Shown: positions 42,374 through 51,618 of the stretch, piece after piece
Numbering within the stretch: position 1 is the first letter of the stretch
How the letters are laid out: each line of letters starts with the position of its first letter
From: AP-15 sp963832875
Lineage (GTDB): Bacteria > Pseudomonadota > Alphaproteobacteria > ATCC43930 > CGMCC-115725
DNA: 64,000 nucleotides
Assembly (NCBI GenBank): GCA_963832875.1
Contig: CAWHWB010000014.1
Location: 62,001 to 126,000, forward strand
Direction: 5' to 3'
The notes under the pieces: model-generated
Seen by the model: only the letters and a program-made list of their open reading frames with translations
What the model was told of the DNA's origin: nothing
Databases searched by the model: none
Position numbers and translations under genes: made by a program

Positions 42374-43471
42374 TCACTCCGGCTGTTCGAGATCCGCGAT
42401 CGCGGCGGCGAGAAAGCGGGCGGCCTCGCCGCCGGTCACAGCGCGGTGGTCGAAGGTCAGCGACAGCGGCAGGGTGCGGTGCGCGGCGAAGTTGCCGTCG
42501 GCCGCGACCACCCGCGGCGCGATGCGGCCGGCGCCGAGGATCGCCACCTGCGGGGGGACCACAACCAGCGCCGCGAAGTGCCCGGCGAACATGCCGAAAT
42601 TCGAGAGCGTGATGGTCTGGCCGCGCAATTCGGCCAACGGCACCGTGCGCGCCCGCAGATCGCGCTTCATTGCCTCGATGCCGTGCCGCAGATCGGCCGC
42701 GTCGCGAGCACCGACATTGCGCAAGACCGGCGCGAAGAGGCCGTCCTCGGTATCAACCGCAAGACCGAGATCGATCTGTTTCAGCAGGCGGCGCTCGAAA
42801 TTGCGCCCGTCGTACCAGGCATTGAGTGCTGGGGCCGCGGCACAGCCGGCGACGATCGCCCGCACCAGCCTGATCGTAACATCGGCCTTCGGCGACCAGG
42901 CTTCGACATCAGCCTCGGCGGAGACGGTGGCCGGGACGATTTCCGCGTGCGCACGGGTCATGTTGACGGCCATTGCCCGGCGCACGCCGGCCAGCGGCTC
43001 GGCCGGCCCCACCGTGGTCAAGGCTCGCGCGGCGCGCTCGACATCGGCGCTGGTGACCGCACCACCGGGGCCGCTCGGGGAAACAATCGCGAGATCGACC
43101 CCAAGCCGCTGCGCCAAGGCCCGCACCGCCGGCGCCGCTCTCACTCCGACGGCACCGCGCCTGGCCGCCGCTGTCTGCGCCGCCGCCAGATCGGCAGCGG
43201 CCAGTTCGCCGACCACGGTCCCCGTGTCGCCGCGCGCGCCCTCGTCGAACTCGACCAGCGGTGCGCCGACCTTGACCCGGTCGCCCGGCTTGGCGAACAG
43301 CCGGCCGACGCGTCCCGATTGCGGCGACGGCACCTCGACAACGGCCTTCTCGGTCTCGACCGAAACCAAGGGCTGGTCGGCTACCACATGATCGCCCTCG
43401 CCGACATGCCATGCGACGAGCTCGGCCTCCTGTAAGCCCTCGCCAAGATCGGGCAGGTTAAAGGTCGACAT
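42374..43471 (-). CDS. 2-oxo-acid dehydrogenase E2 (dihydrolipoamide acyltransferase)
   Basis: 365 residues. A single N-terminal lipoyl domain (LVSVETEKAVVEVPSPQSG, Lys around residue 44), a peripheral subunit-binding domain (PAVRALAQRLGVDLAIVSPS), then the catalytic domain ending SLTFDHRAVTGGEAARFL with the His of the DHRxxxG motif. The length is short for this family but every domain is represented. It follows E1b by 8 bp. No E3 in the operon; lpd elsewhere is presumed. Confidence 0.92.
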   Translation of the reverse strand: MSTFNLPDLGEGLQEAELVAWHVGEGDHVVADQPLVSVETEKAVVEVPSPQSGRVGRLFAKPGDRVKVGAPLVEFDEGARGDTGTVVGELAAADLAAAQTAAARRGAVGVRAAPAVRALAQRLGVDLAIVSPSGPGGAVTSADVERAARALTTVGPAEPLAGVRRAMAVNMTRAHAEIVPATVSAEADVEAWSPKADVTIRLVRAIVAGCAAAPALNAWYDGRNFERRLLKQIDLGLAVDTEDGLFAPVLRNVGARDAADLRHGIEAMKRDLRARTVPLAELRGQTITLSNFGMFAGHFAALVVVPPQVAILGAGRIAPRVVAADGNFAAHRTLPLSLTFDHRAVTGGEAARFLAAAIADLEQPE

Positions 43472-43479
43472 CTCGCGCC

Positions 43480-44460
43480 TTACTGATAACTCAACGCCCG
43501 GCGCGCGGCGGCGAGGATGCGCTCGGTGCTGGGCATATATTGCTGCTCGAGCCGAGGCAGCGGCATCACCGTGTCCCAGCCGGCGACGCGCTCAACGGGG
43601 GCCAACAGCGACACGAGCCCGCCCTCGGCGAGACGCGCGGCGATCTCGGCGCCGACCCCGCCGGTCAGCGGCGCCTCGTGAACGACGACGCAGCGGCCGG
43701 TCTTGGCGACCGAAGCCAGCAACCCGTCGGCATCGAATGGTTTCAAGGTTGCCAGATCGAGGATTTCGGCGCTGACCCCGTCTTCCGCCAGGCGCTCGGC
43801 CGCGGCCAATGTCTCCTTGGCCATCGCCCCCCAGGCGACGAGCGTAACGTCATTGCCCTCGCGCAGCACGAAGGCGTGGTCAAGCGGCAATTCCGCGCCG
43901 TCGTCCTCGACCTCCTCGCGGGCTGCGCGATAAAGGCGGGTCGGCTCGAAAAACACCACCGGGTCGGGGTTGCGGATCGCCGCCAGCAACAGCCCATAGG
44001 CGCGTGCCGGCGAAGACGGGATCACCACCCGCAATCCGGGAATGTGGGCGAAGATCGCCTCCGGGCTTTCGGAATGATGCTCGACCGCGCGGATTCCGCC
44101 GCCATAGGGTGCGCGCAGCACCATTGGGCAGGTCAGCCGACCGCGCGTGCGGGTGCGCAACCGCGAGGCATGGTTCGCCATCTGGTCGATCGCGGGATAG
44201 ATGAAGCCGGTGAACTGGATCTCCGACACCGGGCGAAACCCCTGCGCGGCGAGGCCCACCGAGAGCCCGGCGATCGCCCCTTCGGCCAGCGGGGTGTCGA
44301 GGACGCGGTCCGCTCCGAAGCGCTGCAGCAGCCCGTCGGTGGCGCGGAACACGCCGCCCTCGGCGCCGACATCCTCGCCGAGCACGACGACCGCCGAATC
44401 GTCGCCCATGGCGCGGGCGAGCGCCAGATTGATCGCCTGGACGAGGGTGATCTCGGGCAT
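43480..44460 (-). CDS. 2-oxo-acid dehydrogenase E1 component, beta subunit
   Basis: 326 residues from ATG 44460; a GTG 9 bases earlier overlapping the E1a stop is also open. Motifs: LVQAINLALARAMGDDSAVV, LGEDVGAEGGVFRATDGL, RVLDTPLAEGAIAGLSVGLA, EIQFTGFIYPAIDQMANHAS and APYGGGIRAVEHHSESPEAI. Forms the transketolase-like half that pairs with E1a. The family covers pyruvate, branched-chain and acetoin dehydrogenases; HHSESPEA is consistent with branched-chain-type E1b. Confidence 0.92.
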   Translation of the reverse strand: MPEITLVQAINLALARAMGDDSAVVVLGEDVGAEGGVFRATDGLLQRFGADRVLDTPLAEGAIAGLSVGLAAQGFRPVSEIQFTGFIYPAIDQMANHASRLRTRTRGRLTCPMVLRAPYGGGIRAVEHHSESPEAIFAHIPGLRVVIPSSPARAYGLLLAAIRNPDPVVFFEPTRLYRAAREEVEDDGAELPLDHAFVLREGNDVTLVAWGAMAKETLAAAERLAEDGVSAEILDLATLKPFDADGLLASVAKTGRCVVVHEAPLTGGVGAEIAARLAEGGLVSLLAPVERVAGWDTVMPLPRLEQQYMPSTERILAAARRALSYQ

Positions 44461-44465
44461 CGCGC

Positions 44466-45590
44466 TCACTCTTCCGCCGCGGCGAGCGCGGCGCGGCGCT
44501 GGTCGGCGAGGCCCTGCGGCAAGGCTGCGTAGGTATAATCGAAGATCGCCTCCAGCCCTTGCGCCGGGGTCGCCAGGTACGCCGCAGCCGCCGCCTCGAT
44601 CGTCGTCGAAGCCTCGGCCAACAGCCGCTCTTCGTCCGGCTTGGTCCACAGGCCGGCAGAGACCAGGTGCTGGCGCAGCCGGGCGATCGGCTCTTCGGCC
44701 CAGTGCCGGCTGACCTCGGCATCGTCGCGGTAACGGCTGGCGTCATCGGCGGTGGTATGGTCGCCCAGCCGATAGGTCAGTGCCTCGATCAGATGCGGTC
44801 CGCCGCCCGAGCGCGCCTTGGCGATCGCGCGCGCCACCGTTTCGCGCACCGCGACGACGTCGTTGCCGTCGACCTGCTCGCCCTCGATGCCGGCGGCGAC
44901 GCCTTTCTGCGCCAGGGTTTCGGCCGCGGTCTGCTTAGCCACCGGCAGCGAGATCGCCCAGCCGTTGTTGTTGACGACGAAGACCGCCGGCAACTGCCAC
45001 GCGCCGGCAATGTTGAGCGCCTCGGCGACATCGCCTTTTGAGGTGGCGCCGTCGCCGAACACGCACACCGCGGCCCGCGCCTCGCGCCGCAGCTTGAACG
45101 CGAGCGCCACCCCGACTGCATGCGGCGCGTGAGTCCCGACCGGCACGCAGACCGGAAAATCCTGCCGCGTCTCGGCAAAATCGTTGCCGCGTTCGTCGCC
45201 GCCCCAGAACAGGAACAGCTCGAGCGGGCTGACCCCGCGCCACAATTGTGCGCCGTGCTCGCGAAAGCTCGGCAACAGCACATCGTCCGTATGCATCGCC
45301 GCTGCGATGCCGACCGACACCGCCTCCTGGCCCAATGCCGAGGGAAAGGTGCCGAGCCTTCCGGTTCGCTGCAAGGCGACCGCCTTGGCGTCAAAGCTGC
45401 GAGCCAGCACCATCCCGCGGTAGAGAGCCTTCAGTTCGGCCGGATTCCGGGCGAAATCCGGCAAGGGGCGCAGCGACTGGCCATTGCGGTCGAGAAAGCG
45501 GCTCCAACGGATCTCGAACCGCGCCACCGTGCCCGGCACCGCCGCCCACGGTTCGATTAAAGATTGTTCGGTTTTTTCCGCGGACATCAT
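44466..45590 (-). CDS. 2-oxo-acid dehydrogenase E1 component, alpha subunit
   Basis: 374 residues from ATG 45590 (a second Met follows). Thiamine-diphosphate binding is clear: VFGDGATSKGDVAEALNIAG then FVVNNNGWAISLPVAKQTAA, the GDG..NN motif. LGQEAVSVGIAAAMHTDDVL and DDVLLPSFREHGAQLWRG precede it, and LIEALTYRLGDHTTADDASRYR follows, which resembles branched-chain alpha-keto acid E1a more than pyruvate E1a. First of the E1a-E1b-E2 operon. Substrate probably branched-chain 2-oxo acids, moderate certainty. Confidence 0.9.
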   Translation of the reverse strand: MMSAEKTEQSLIEPWAAVPGTVARFEIRWSRFLDRNGQSLRPLPDFARNPAELKALYRGMVLARSFDAKAVALQRTGRLGTFPSALGQEAVSVGIAAAMHTDDVLLPSFREHGAQLWRGVSPLELFLFWGGDERGNDFAETRQDFPVCVPVGTHAPHAVGVALAFKLRREARAAVCVFGDGATSKGDVAEALNIAGAWQLPAVFVVNNNGWAISLPVAKQTAAETLAQKGVAAGIEGEQVDGNDVVAVRETVARAIAKARSGGGPHLIEALTYRLGDHTTADDASRYRDDAEVSRHWAEEPIARLRQHLVSAGLWTKPDEERLLAEASTTIEAAAAAYLATPAQGLEAIFDYTYAALPQGLADQRRAALAAAEE

Positions 45591-45697
45591 GCACCAGGAA
45601 TGTTCGGGCGCTAGTCGCCGATCAGCACCGTCTGAATGCGGTAACGCCGGCGGCGCACCGATAGCTCCCGACCGCCAGCCGGAAACCCGGAGGCGCT

Positions 45698-46075
45698 TCA
45701 GGCCGGTGGCGTTCGGTCGAGCGTCTCGCGCACCTTTGCAGCGAGAGCGGTGTGGGTGAAGGGCTTCAGGATCACCGCGACGCCGCTGTCGATCCGACCG
45801 CCATGCACGATCGCATCGCGGGCGTAGGCGGTGGTGAACAGAACTCTGATCTCCGGCCGCAGCTGCCGGGCGGCATTGGCGAGCTCACTGCCGTTCATGC
45901 CTCCGGGCAGCCCGATATCGGTGAACAGCAGGCTGATCGACAGGTCATGCTGCAGCCGGTGCAGCGCCTCGGCGCCGTCGCGGGCAGAGATTACGCGATA
46001 GCCGAGCTCGCGCAGGCTGCCGGCATTGTTGGCCCGCACCTCGACATTGTCCTCGACGAGGAGGATCGAACTCAT
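45698..46075 (-). CDS. Receiver domain (response regulator), probably detached from the hybrid kinase
   Basis: 125 residues, a single receiver: ILLVEDNVEVRANNAGSLRE holds the acidic pair, LLFTDIGLPGGMNGSELA the phospho-Asp, and ILKPFTHTALAAKV the Lys. ATG 46075 exists, but the codons before it in the kinase frame end VPTAVADE and restoring one base would read ADESILLVEDN, the usual hybrid-kinase junction. It is therefore either a small response regulator or the frameshifted C-terminal domain of the kinase. Confidence 0.75.
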   Translation of the reverse strand: MSSILLVEDNVEVRANNAGSLRELGYRVISARDGAEALHRLQHDLSISLLFTDIGLPGGMNGSELANAARQLRPEIRVLFTTAYARDAIVHGGRIDSGVAVILKPFTHTALAAKVRETLDRTPPA

Positions 46076-49000
46076 CGGCGACCGCGGTCGGGACCGGCGG
46101 CGCTGCGACTTCGCTCGCCGGCCAGGCCGGATCGGGCGTATAGCGCGGCAGATAGATCCGCACCGTGGTACCGACGCCGGGCTCGCTCGCGATCTCGACA
46201 TGGCCGCCCGACTGCTTGACAAAGCCGTAGACTTGGCTCAGGCCGAGGCCGGTGCCCTTGCCGATGTCCTTCGTCGTGAAAAACGGCTCGAAGGCCCGGT
46301 CGGCGTGCTCGCGGGCCATGCCAATGCCAGTATCAGTGACGGCGATCAGCACGTAATCGCCGGAGCTCACTTCGGCCGTCGAGCCCACCTCGTCGGCGTC
46401 GAGATAGGCGTTGACCGCATCGAGGGTCAGCGTGCCGCCTTCGGGCATCGCGTCGCGGGCATTGACCGCGAGGTTGAGGATCGCGTTTTCGAGCTGGTTC
46501 GGGTCGGCGAAAATGCGCGACAGGCCGCCGGCGAGACGCGTCTCGATGGCGATCGTCTCGCCCAAGGTGCTGCGCAGCAGATCGGACATGCCGGCGACCA
46601 GCCGATCGGGCTCGACCGGCCTCGGATCGAGCGGCTGGCGCCGGGCAAAGGCCAGCAGCCGCTGGGTCAGCGCTGCCGCCCGCTCGACCCCGTCCAAAGC
46701 CCGCTGCACCGGCTGCCGCGCCCAGCCGTTCCGTGACCCCGAGGCCAGCTGACGCTCGAGCATCTCCAGATTGCCCTGAATGACCATCAGCAGGTTGTTC
46801 ATGTCGTGCGCGACGCCGCCGGTCAGCTGACCGATCGCCTCCATTTTCTGCGACTGACGCAACGCGGTCTCGGCCTGCATTCTGCGCTCGATCTCGGCGA
46901 CGACGCGCTCCTCCAAGGTCTCGTTAAAGCGCCGCAGGCTCGCCTCGGCGCTCTTGTGCGCGGTGATGTCGACGCCGGCGCAGACCGCGCCGACGATCCG
47001 CCCGGCAGTGTCGCGCAACGCGGTGGCATGGACCAGCAGGATCAGGGAGCCGCCGTCGGCAAATCGGATTTCGATCTCGTCGCGGCGGACCTCTTCGCCG
47101 CGCACGGCCCGCACCAGCGGCCATGTCGAGGTATGCGCCTCGACGCCGTCGCGATAGATGCGGAAATTGCGCGACCGCTCGCCCTCGCGCCCGGTGAACG
47201 ATGGGTTGGCGCCATCGGTGAGCCGCAGCAGCGCCGCGGCGCGGCGGTTGCCCCAAACCCGTCGGGCATCGGGGTCGTTGGTGAACCATACCCCGGCCGG
47301 CACGGTTTCGAGCAGGGTCTCGAGCTCCGCCGTGCGGGTGCGCAGCGCCTCGCCGCTTTCGCGACGCAGTCGGGCCATTTCGAGATGGGCGCCGACCCGG
47401 GCGACGAGCTCGCGGGCGGCGAACGGCTTGGTCAGGTAGTCGTCGGCTCCGGCGTTAAGACCTTCGACCCGCGCCTCTTCGCCGGCGCGCGCCGACAACA
47501 GCATGACCGGGACCTCGCGCAGCTCGGCATCGTTGCGCACCGCCCGCAACAGCCCGAAACCGTCGAGAAGCGGCATCATCACGTCGCTGAGGATCAGATC
47601 CGGCCGCGTTCGCCGCGCCTCATCCAATGCCGCCACGCCGTTGGAGACGACGGTCACCTGATAGCGGTCAGCCAAAAGGCGCCTCACATAGTCGCGCATG
47701 TCGGCATTGTCGTCGGCCAGCAGAACCGACGGGCGCTCCGGCGAAGCTGAAACCGGTGCCGTCGCCGTCAAGCCGATCGGCTCGCCGCCGACGGTTGGCT
47801 CGGCCGCGGTCTCGACATTGAGCCAGCGCAGCGCCTCTTGGACAAAGGCTTCGGCGCGGATCTCGGTCGGAGCCAGCTCCCGCTGGCCGCCGATGCGCTC
47901 GGCAGGCAGATGCGCGCTGCCGGTCGGGATCGTGACCTTGAAGGTGCTGCCAGCACCGGGCATGCTCTCGACCGTAACGCGTCCGCCGTGCAGGCGAACG
48001 AGATCGTGCACCAGCGCCAGCCCGATGCCGGTTCCCTCCTGAGTGCGTCCCGGTTGCCCTTCGACGCGATGAAAGCGCTCGAACAAGCGCGGCAATTCGT
48101 GCACGGGAATGCCCACGCCGGTGTCCTTGACCGACAGCTCGACCTCGCCGGCGGCGGCGCTCGGAGCGAGGCTGACCGTCACCTCGCCCGCGAAGGTGTA
48201 TTTGAACGCGTTCGACAATAGGTTGAGGACGATTTTTTCCCACATGTCGCGGGCGACCCAGACCGGCTCCGGCAGCTCCTTGCAGTCCACCCGGTAGCGC
48301 AGGCCGGCACGCTTCATCGCCAAACGGAAGGTGCTGGCGAGATCGCCGGTCAGGGCTGCGAGATTGACCGGCTCATAGATCGCCTCGAAACGCCCGGCCT
48401 CGATCCTGGAAAAATCGAGGAGGGTGTTGACCAGCTTCAGCAAGCGCAGCCCGCTCCGATGCATCAGCTCGAGTTCGGCGCGATCGGCCGCGAGCGTGGG
48501 CGCATTGCCGCTGCGCACCAGCAGATCCTCGATCGGGCCGAGCAACAGGGTCAGCGGAGTGCGGAATTCGTGGCTCGCGTTCGAGAAAAACGCGGTCTTG
48601 GCGCGGTCGATTTCGGCCAGCGCCTCGGCTCGCCGGCGCTCTTCCTCATAGGCGCGGGCGTTGGCAATCGCGGTCGCAATTTGCGTCGCCACCAGCTCCA
48701 GGAAGCTGCGATACCGCTCGTCGAGGTCCAGCCGCGAACTGACGCCCGCCACCAGCACTCCAGCGAGCTTTTGCCCTGGGCTCGAAGGCAACGGGACCAG
48801 GATGGCGGTGTTGGGCGGGTCTGCCCAGGGACCCCGCGGCACAGCCTCGAAGCGAACCCGGAGATTGTCGACCACTAGCATGGCCGCCGCATTGCGCACG
48901 ACCTCGCCCAGCGGCCAGGCCGGACCGAGTTCCGCATCGCTCTCGAGCTCGATCCCAGCCGGGCTGAAGTCGAGCCCGAGCGAAGTCCCGGCGGCGCAGG

Positions 49001-49670
49001 CGAGGCGCGCATGCCGCCCATCCGCCTCGATCAAGTAAACGAGCGCAAAAGGCACGTCCCTGGCGTGGTTTTCGAGCGTCGCTGCGGCGATCTCGCATGC
49101 TTCCTCGGCGGTTTTGGCTTCGCCGGCGCGCGCGCTAAGATCGCGCAGAACAGCAAGACGGCGCTCGCCGACGACCTTCTCGGTAATCTCGTGCACCGTT
49201 GCCAGCACACCGCCGATGCCGCGCGGCGCGGTGTCGTCGGGAACCGGGCTGTAGGCGATCGTAAAATGGGTTTCCTCGACGAACCCGTTCCGGTTGATCT
49301 CCAGCGGGATGTCGTCCATCCACGTCGCCGGACCCCCGTTGAACGGCGCGTCGACCAACGGTTTCAGAATGTGCCAGATTTCCGACCAGCATTCACCGCC
49401 CGGCTGCGCGACGGATCGGGGGTGCTTCTGACCGAGGATCGGACGATAGGCGTCGTTGTAGATCGAAATGTATTGCGGGCCCCACCACAGCAGCAGCGGA
49501 AACCGGTTGGCCAGCAGCAGGCTGACCATCATGCGCAGGCTCGGCGACCAGCTTTCGACTGGGCCGATCGGCGTGCTGGACCAATCTGTAGCGCGCATCA
49601 GCGCCCCCATTTCCCCGCCATCAGCGAGAAACGGGAGCGACGGCTGCTGATAAGTTCGTAGCTCGGCCAT
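45945..49670 (-). CDS. Large hybrid sensor kinase (PAS-GAF-HK-REC-PAS-HK)
   Basis: 1241 codons from ATG 49670 (GGAGAAGCG upstream). Order: an N-terminal PAS-like domain (SLRMMVSLLLANRFPLLLWW, NDAYRPILGQKHP), GAF (about 170-330), HisKA NASHEFRTPLTLLLGPIEDL, an HATPase (SVKDTGVGIPVHE, GTGIGLALVHDL), receiver VLLADDNADMRDYVRRLL with LILSDVMMP, a PAS domain, then a second kinase (GGVAHDMNNLLMVIQGNLEM, TDTGIGMAREHAD, GTGLGLSQVYGF). The last about 40 residues (DEFDPPRRGQC...) lie in the wrong frame over the receiver gene. No membrane segment. Confidence 0.85.
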   Translation of the reverse strand: MAELRTYQQPSLPFLADGGEMGALMRATDWSSTPIGPVESWSPSLRMMVSLLLANRFPLLLWWGPQYISIYNDAYRPILGQKHPRSVAQPGGECWSEIWHILKPLVDAPFNGGPATWMDDIPLEINRNGFVEETHFTIAYSPVPDDTAPRGIGGVLATVHEITEKVVGERRLAVLRDLSARAGEAKTAEEACEIAAATLENHARDVPFALVYLIEADGRHARLACAAGTSLGLDFSPAGIELESDAELGPAWPLGEVVRNAAAMLVVDNLRVRFEAVPRGPWADPPNTAILVPLPSSPGQKLAGVLVAGVSSRLDLDERYRSFLELVATQIATAIANARAYEEERRRAEALAEIDRAKTAFFSNASHEFRTPLTLLLGPIEDLLVRSGNAPTLAADRAELELMHRSGLRLLKLVNTLLDFSRIEAGRFEAIYEPVNLAALTGDLASTFRLAMKRAGLRYRVDCKELPEPVWVARDMWEKIVLNLLSNAFKYTFAGEVTVSLAPSAAAGEVELSVKDTGVGIPVHELPRLFERFHRVEGQPGRTQEGTGIGLALVHDLVRLHGGRVTVESMPGAGSTFKVTIPTGSAHLPAERIGGQRELAPTEIRAEAFVQEALRWLNVETAAEPTVGGEPIGLTATAPVSASPERPSVLLADDNADMRDYVRRLLADRYQVTVVSNGVAALDEARRTRPDLILSDVMMPLLDGFGLLRAVRNDAELREVPVMLLSARAGEEARVEGLNAGADDYLTKPFAARELVARVGAHLEMARLRRESGEALRTRTAELETLLETVPAGVWFTNDPDARRVWGNRRAAALLRLTDGANPSFTGREGERSRNFRIYRDGVEAHTSTWPLVRAVRGEEVRRDEIEIRFADGGSLILLVHATALRDTAGRIVGAVCAGVDITAHKSAEASLRRFNETLEERVVAEIERRMQAETALRQSQKMEAIGQLTGGVAHDMNNLLMVIQGNLEMLERQLASGSRNGWARQPVQRALDGVERAAALTQRLLAFARRQPLDPRPVEPDRLVAGMSDLLRSTLGETIAIETRLAGGLSRIFADPNQLENAILNLAVNARDAMPEGGTLTLDAVNAYLDADEVGSTAEVSSGDYVLIAVTDTGIGMAREHADRAFEPFFTTKDIGKGTGLGLSQVYGFVKQSGGHVEIASEPGVGTTVRIYLPRYTPDPAWPASEVAAPPVPTAVADEFDPPRRGQCRGAGQQCRQPARARLSRNLCPRRRRGAAPAAA

Positions 49671-49804
49671 CGCTTCTCCGCGAATGCGGTGGGCTCTCCA
49701 ACCAGCAACACGAGCCGCCGGCTCGGCGCAGCGGCGCCCCGCATCCAGTTTTGCGGATTCTCGGCAAAACCGTGCGCGCAATCTCTCAGAACGCTGTTCG
49801 CCGA

Positions 49805-49831
49805 CAATAGTTTCGGCGCTATCAATAGTTT
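49805..49831. repeat. 9-bp direct repeat in the GMC oxidoreductase promoter region
   Basis: CAATAGTTT occurs at 49805-49813 and 49823-49831, start to start 18 bp apart, just upstream of the gene at 49857 and between divergent genes. The spacing is near two helical turns, compatible with a dimeric regulator, but no family can be named. Confidence 0.35.
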
Positions 49832-49856
49832 GGGCGGGAACACACGGAGAACACGA

Positions 49857-51515
49857 ATGGCGCGCCAATCATACGACTATGTCATCGTCGGCGCCGGGTC
49901 GGCCGGCTGCACCCTGGCCAACCGGCTCAGCGAGGACGCCGATAGCCGTGTGCTGGTGCTTGAGGCCGGCGGCTGGGACCGCGACCCGTGGATCCACATC
50001 CCGCTTGGCTGGGGCCGGATCTTGCAGCGGCGGCGGCACGACTGGATGTACTTCGCCGAGCCCGAGGCGACGATGGACGGGCGCCGGGTCGAATGCGCCC
50101 GCGGCAAGGTAGTCGGCGGCTCGTCCTCGATCAACGCGATGGTCTATGTGCGCGGCCATCGCGGCGACTATCAGCGCTGGGCGGCAAGGGGGCTCGACGC
50201 CTGGTCCTATGCGCATGTGCTGCCCTATTTCCGGCGTCAGGAGAGCTGGGAGGGCGGCACCGGTCCCTATCGGGGCGGCGACGGGCCGCTGACGGTGCGG
50301 CGATCGCGTTACGCCGACCCGTTGGTCGACGCCTATCTGGCCGCCGGCAGCGCCGCCGGACACCCTGTGACCGAGGATTACAACGGGGCGCAGCAGCAGG
50401 GTTTCGGCCGCTCGCAGATGACAATCCGAGACGGGCGGCGATGCAGTGCCGCGGTCGCCTATCTGCGCCCGGCATTGGCGCGACCTAATCTCGAGATCAT
50501 CGTTCAGGCGCTGGCGACGGGCATCGTGCTCGACGGCGGCCGGGCTGTCGGCGTCGAGTATCTGGAGGGCGGCGAGCGCCGGATCGCGCGAGCCGAGCGC
50601 GAGGTGGTCCTCTGCGGCGGCGTCATCAATTCGCCGCAGTTGTTGATGCTGTCCGGCATCGGCGAACCCGCGGCGCTGCGGGCGCAGGGGCTCGCGGTCG
50701 TGGCGCCCTTGGCCGGGGTCGGGCAGAACCTGCAGGACCACATCTCGGTTCCGGTCGGCTATATGCGCCGGGAGCCTGGTCCGCTGCATGCGAAGATGCG
50801 CGCCGACCGGATAGCGCGGGAATTGGCCAACACCTATTTCCGTGGCCGCGGGATCGCCGGCGACCTGCCGGGCGGCCTGATGGCGTTTTTGAAATCCGGC
50901 CTGAAATCGGGTCCGGAGCAAGGCTCCGAGACCGACTTGCCCGACATCCAGCTGTTGTTCAATGCCGCACCGTTGGCAGCCTCACCCTATTTCCCGCCGT
51001 TGATACCGGCCTATGCCGACAGTTTTGCCTGCCGCGCCGTGCTGCTGCGGCCGCAGAGCCGCGGCCGGGTCGAGCTCGCCGCGGCCGACCCGCGGGTCCC
51101 GGTGCGCATCCATCAGAATTTCCTCGCGACCGACCAGGACTGGGCGACCCTGCGCGCCGGGCTGCGCATCGTCCGCGACATCGGCGAGCGCGCACCGTTG
51201 GCGCCGTTCGCCGCAGCGGAGATCGCGCCCGGGCCGCGGTGCCGGTCCGATGCCGAATTCAACGCCCATGTCCGGGCCAACGCGATCACCGTGCATCATC
51301 CGCTCGGCACCTGCCGGATGGGCCTTGACGGCGATCCCGGCGCGGTCGTCGATGCCGAGCTCAGGGTCCGGGGGGTCGAAGGGCTGCGGGTGGTCGACGC
51401 CTCGGTGATGCCCGATCTCGTCGGCGGCAACATTAATGCGGTGGTGATCATGATCGCCGAGAAGGCGGCCGATCTAATCCGTGGCCGCCCGCCGCTCGCC
51501 CCGGTCAACGTCTGA
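49857..51515 (+). CDS. GMC-family FAD oxidoreductase (choline/alcohol dehydrogenase-like)
   Basis: 552 residues from ATG 49857 with CGGAGAACACGA upstream. FAD site YVIVGAGSAGCTLANRLSED, GMC signature 1 region GKVVGGSSSINAMVYVRGH, LRPALARPNLEIIVQALA, signature 2 GGVINSPQLLMLSGIGEP, and the C-terminal VHHPLGTCRMG with the catalytic His and ADASVMPDLVGGNINAVVIM-like end (here VDASVMPDLVGGNINAVVIM). A flavoprotein oxidising a primary alcohol or choline-like substrate; no betaine genes adjoin, so choline is not assumed. Confidence 0.9.
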   Translation: MARQSYDYVIVGAGSAGCTLANRLSEDADSRVLVLEAGGWDRDPWIHIPLGWGRILQRRRHDWMYFAEPEATMDGRRVECARGKVVGGSSSINAMVYVRGHRGDYQRWAARGLDAWSYAHVLPYFRRQESWEGGTGPYRGGDGPLTVRRSRYADPLVDAYLAAGSAAGHPVTEDYNGAQQQGFGRSQMTIRDGRRCSAAVAYLRPALARPNLEIIVQALATGIVLDGGRAVGVEYLEGGERRIARAEREVVLCGGVINSPQLLMLSGIGEPAALRAQGLAVVAPLAGVGQNLQDHISVPVGYMRREPGPLHAKMRADRIARELANTYFRGRGIAGDLPGGLMAFLKSGLKSGPEQGSETDLPDIQLLFNAAPLAASPYFPPLIPAYADSFACRAVLLRPQSRGRVELAAADPRVPVRIHQNFLATDQDWATLRAGLRIVRDIGERAPLAPFAAAEIAPGPRCRSDAEFNAHVRANAITVHHPLGTCRMGLDGDPGAVVDAELRVRGVEGLRVVDASVMPDLVGGNINAVVIMIAEKAADLIRGRPPLAPVNV

Positions 51516-51618
51516 GCGCCCGACCCAAAAAAATTTCAAAAGACCGAATTGTTGGCTGGCTCCCGATGGGAACTCGGGAACAACCGGCCGCCGCATTTCG
51601 CCAACGGCCGATGTTGCC

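Noticed and set aside
49857..51515. Calling the GMC protein choline dehydrogenase (betA)
   Set aside because: No betaine aldehyde dehydrogenase, transporter or BetI nearby; GMC sequence alone does not give the substrate.
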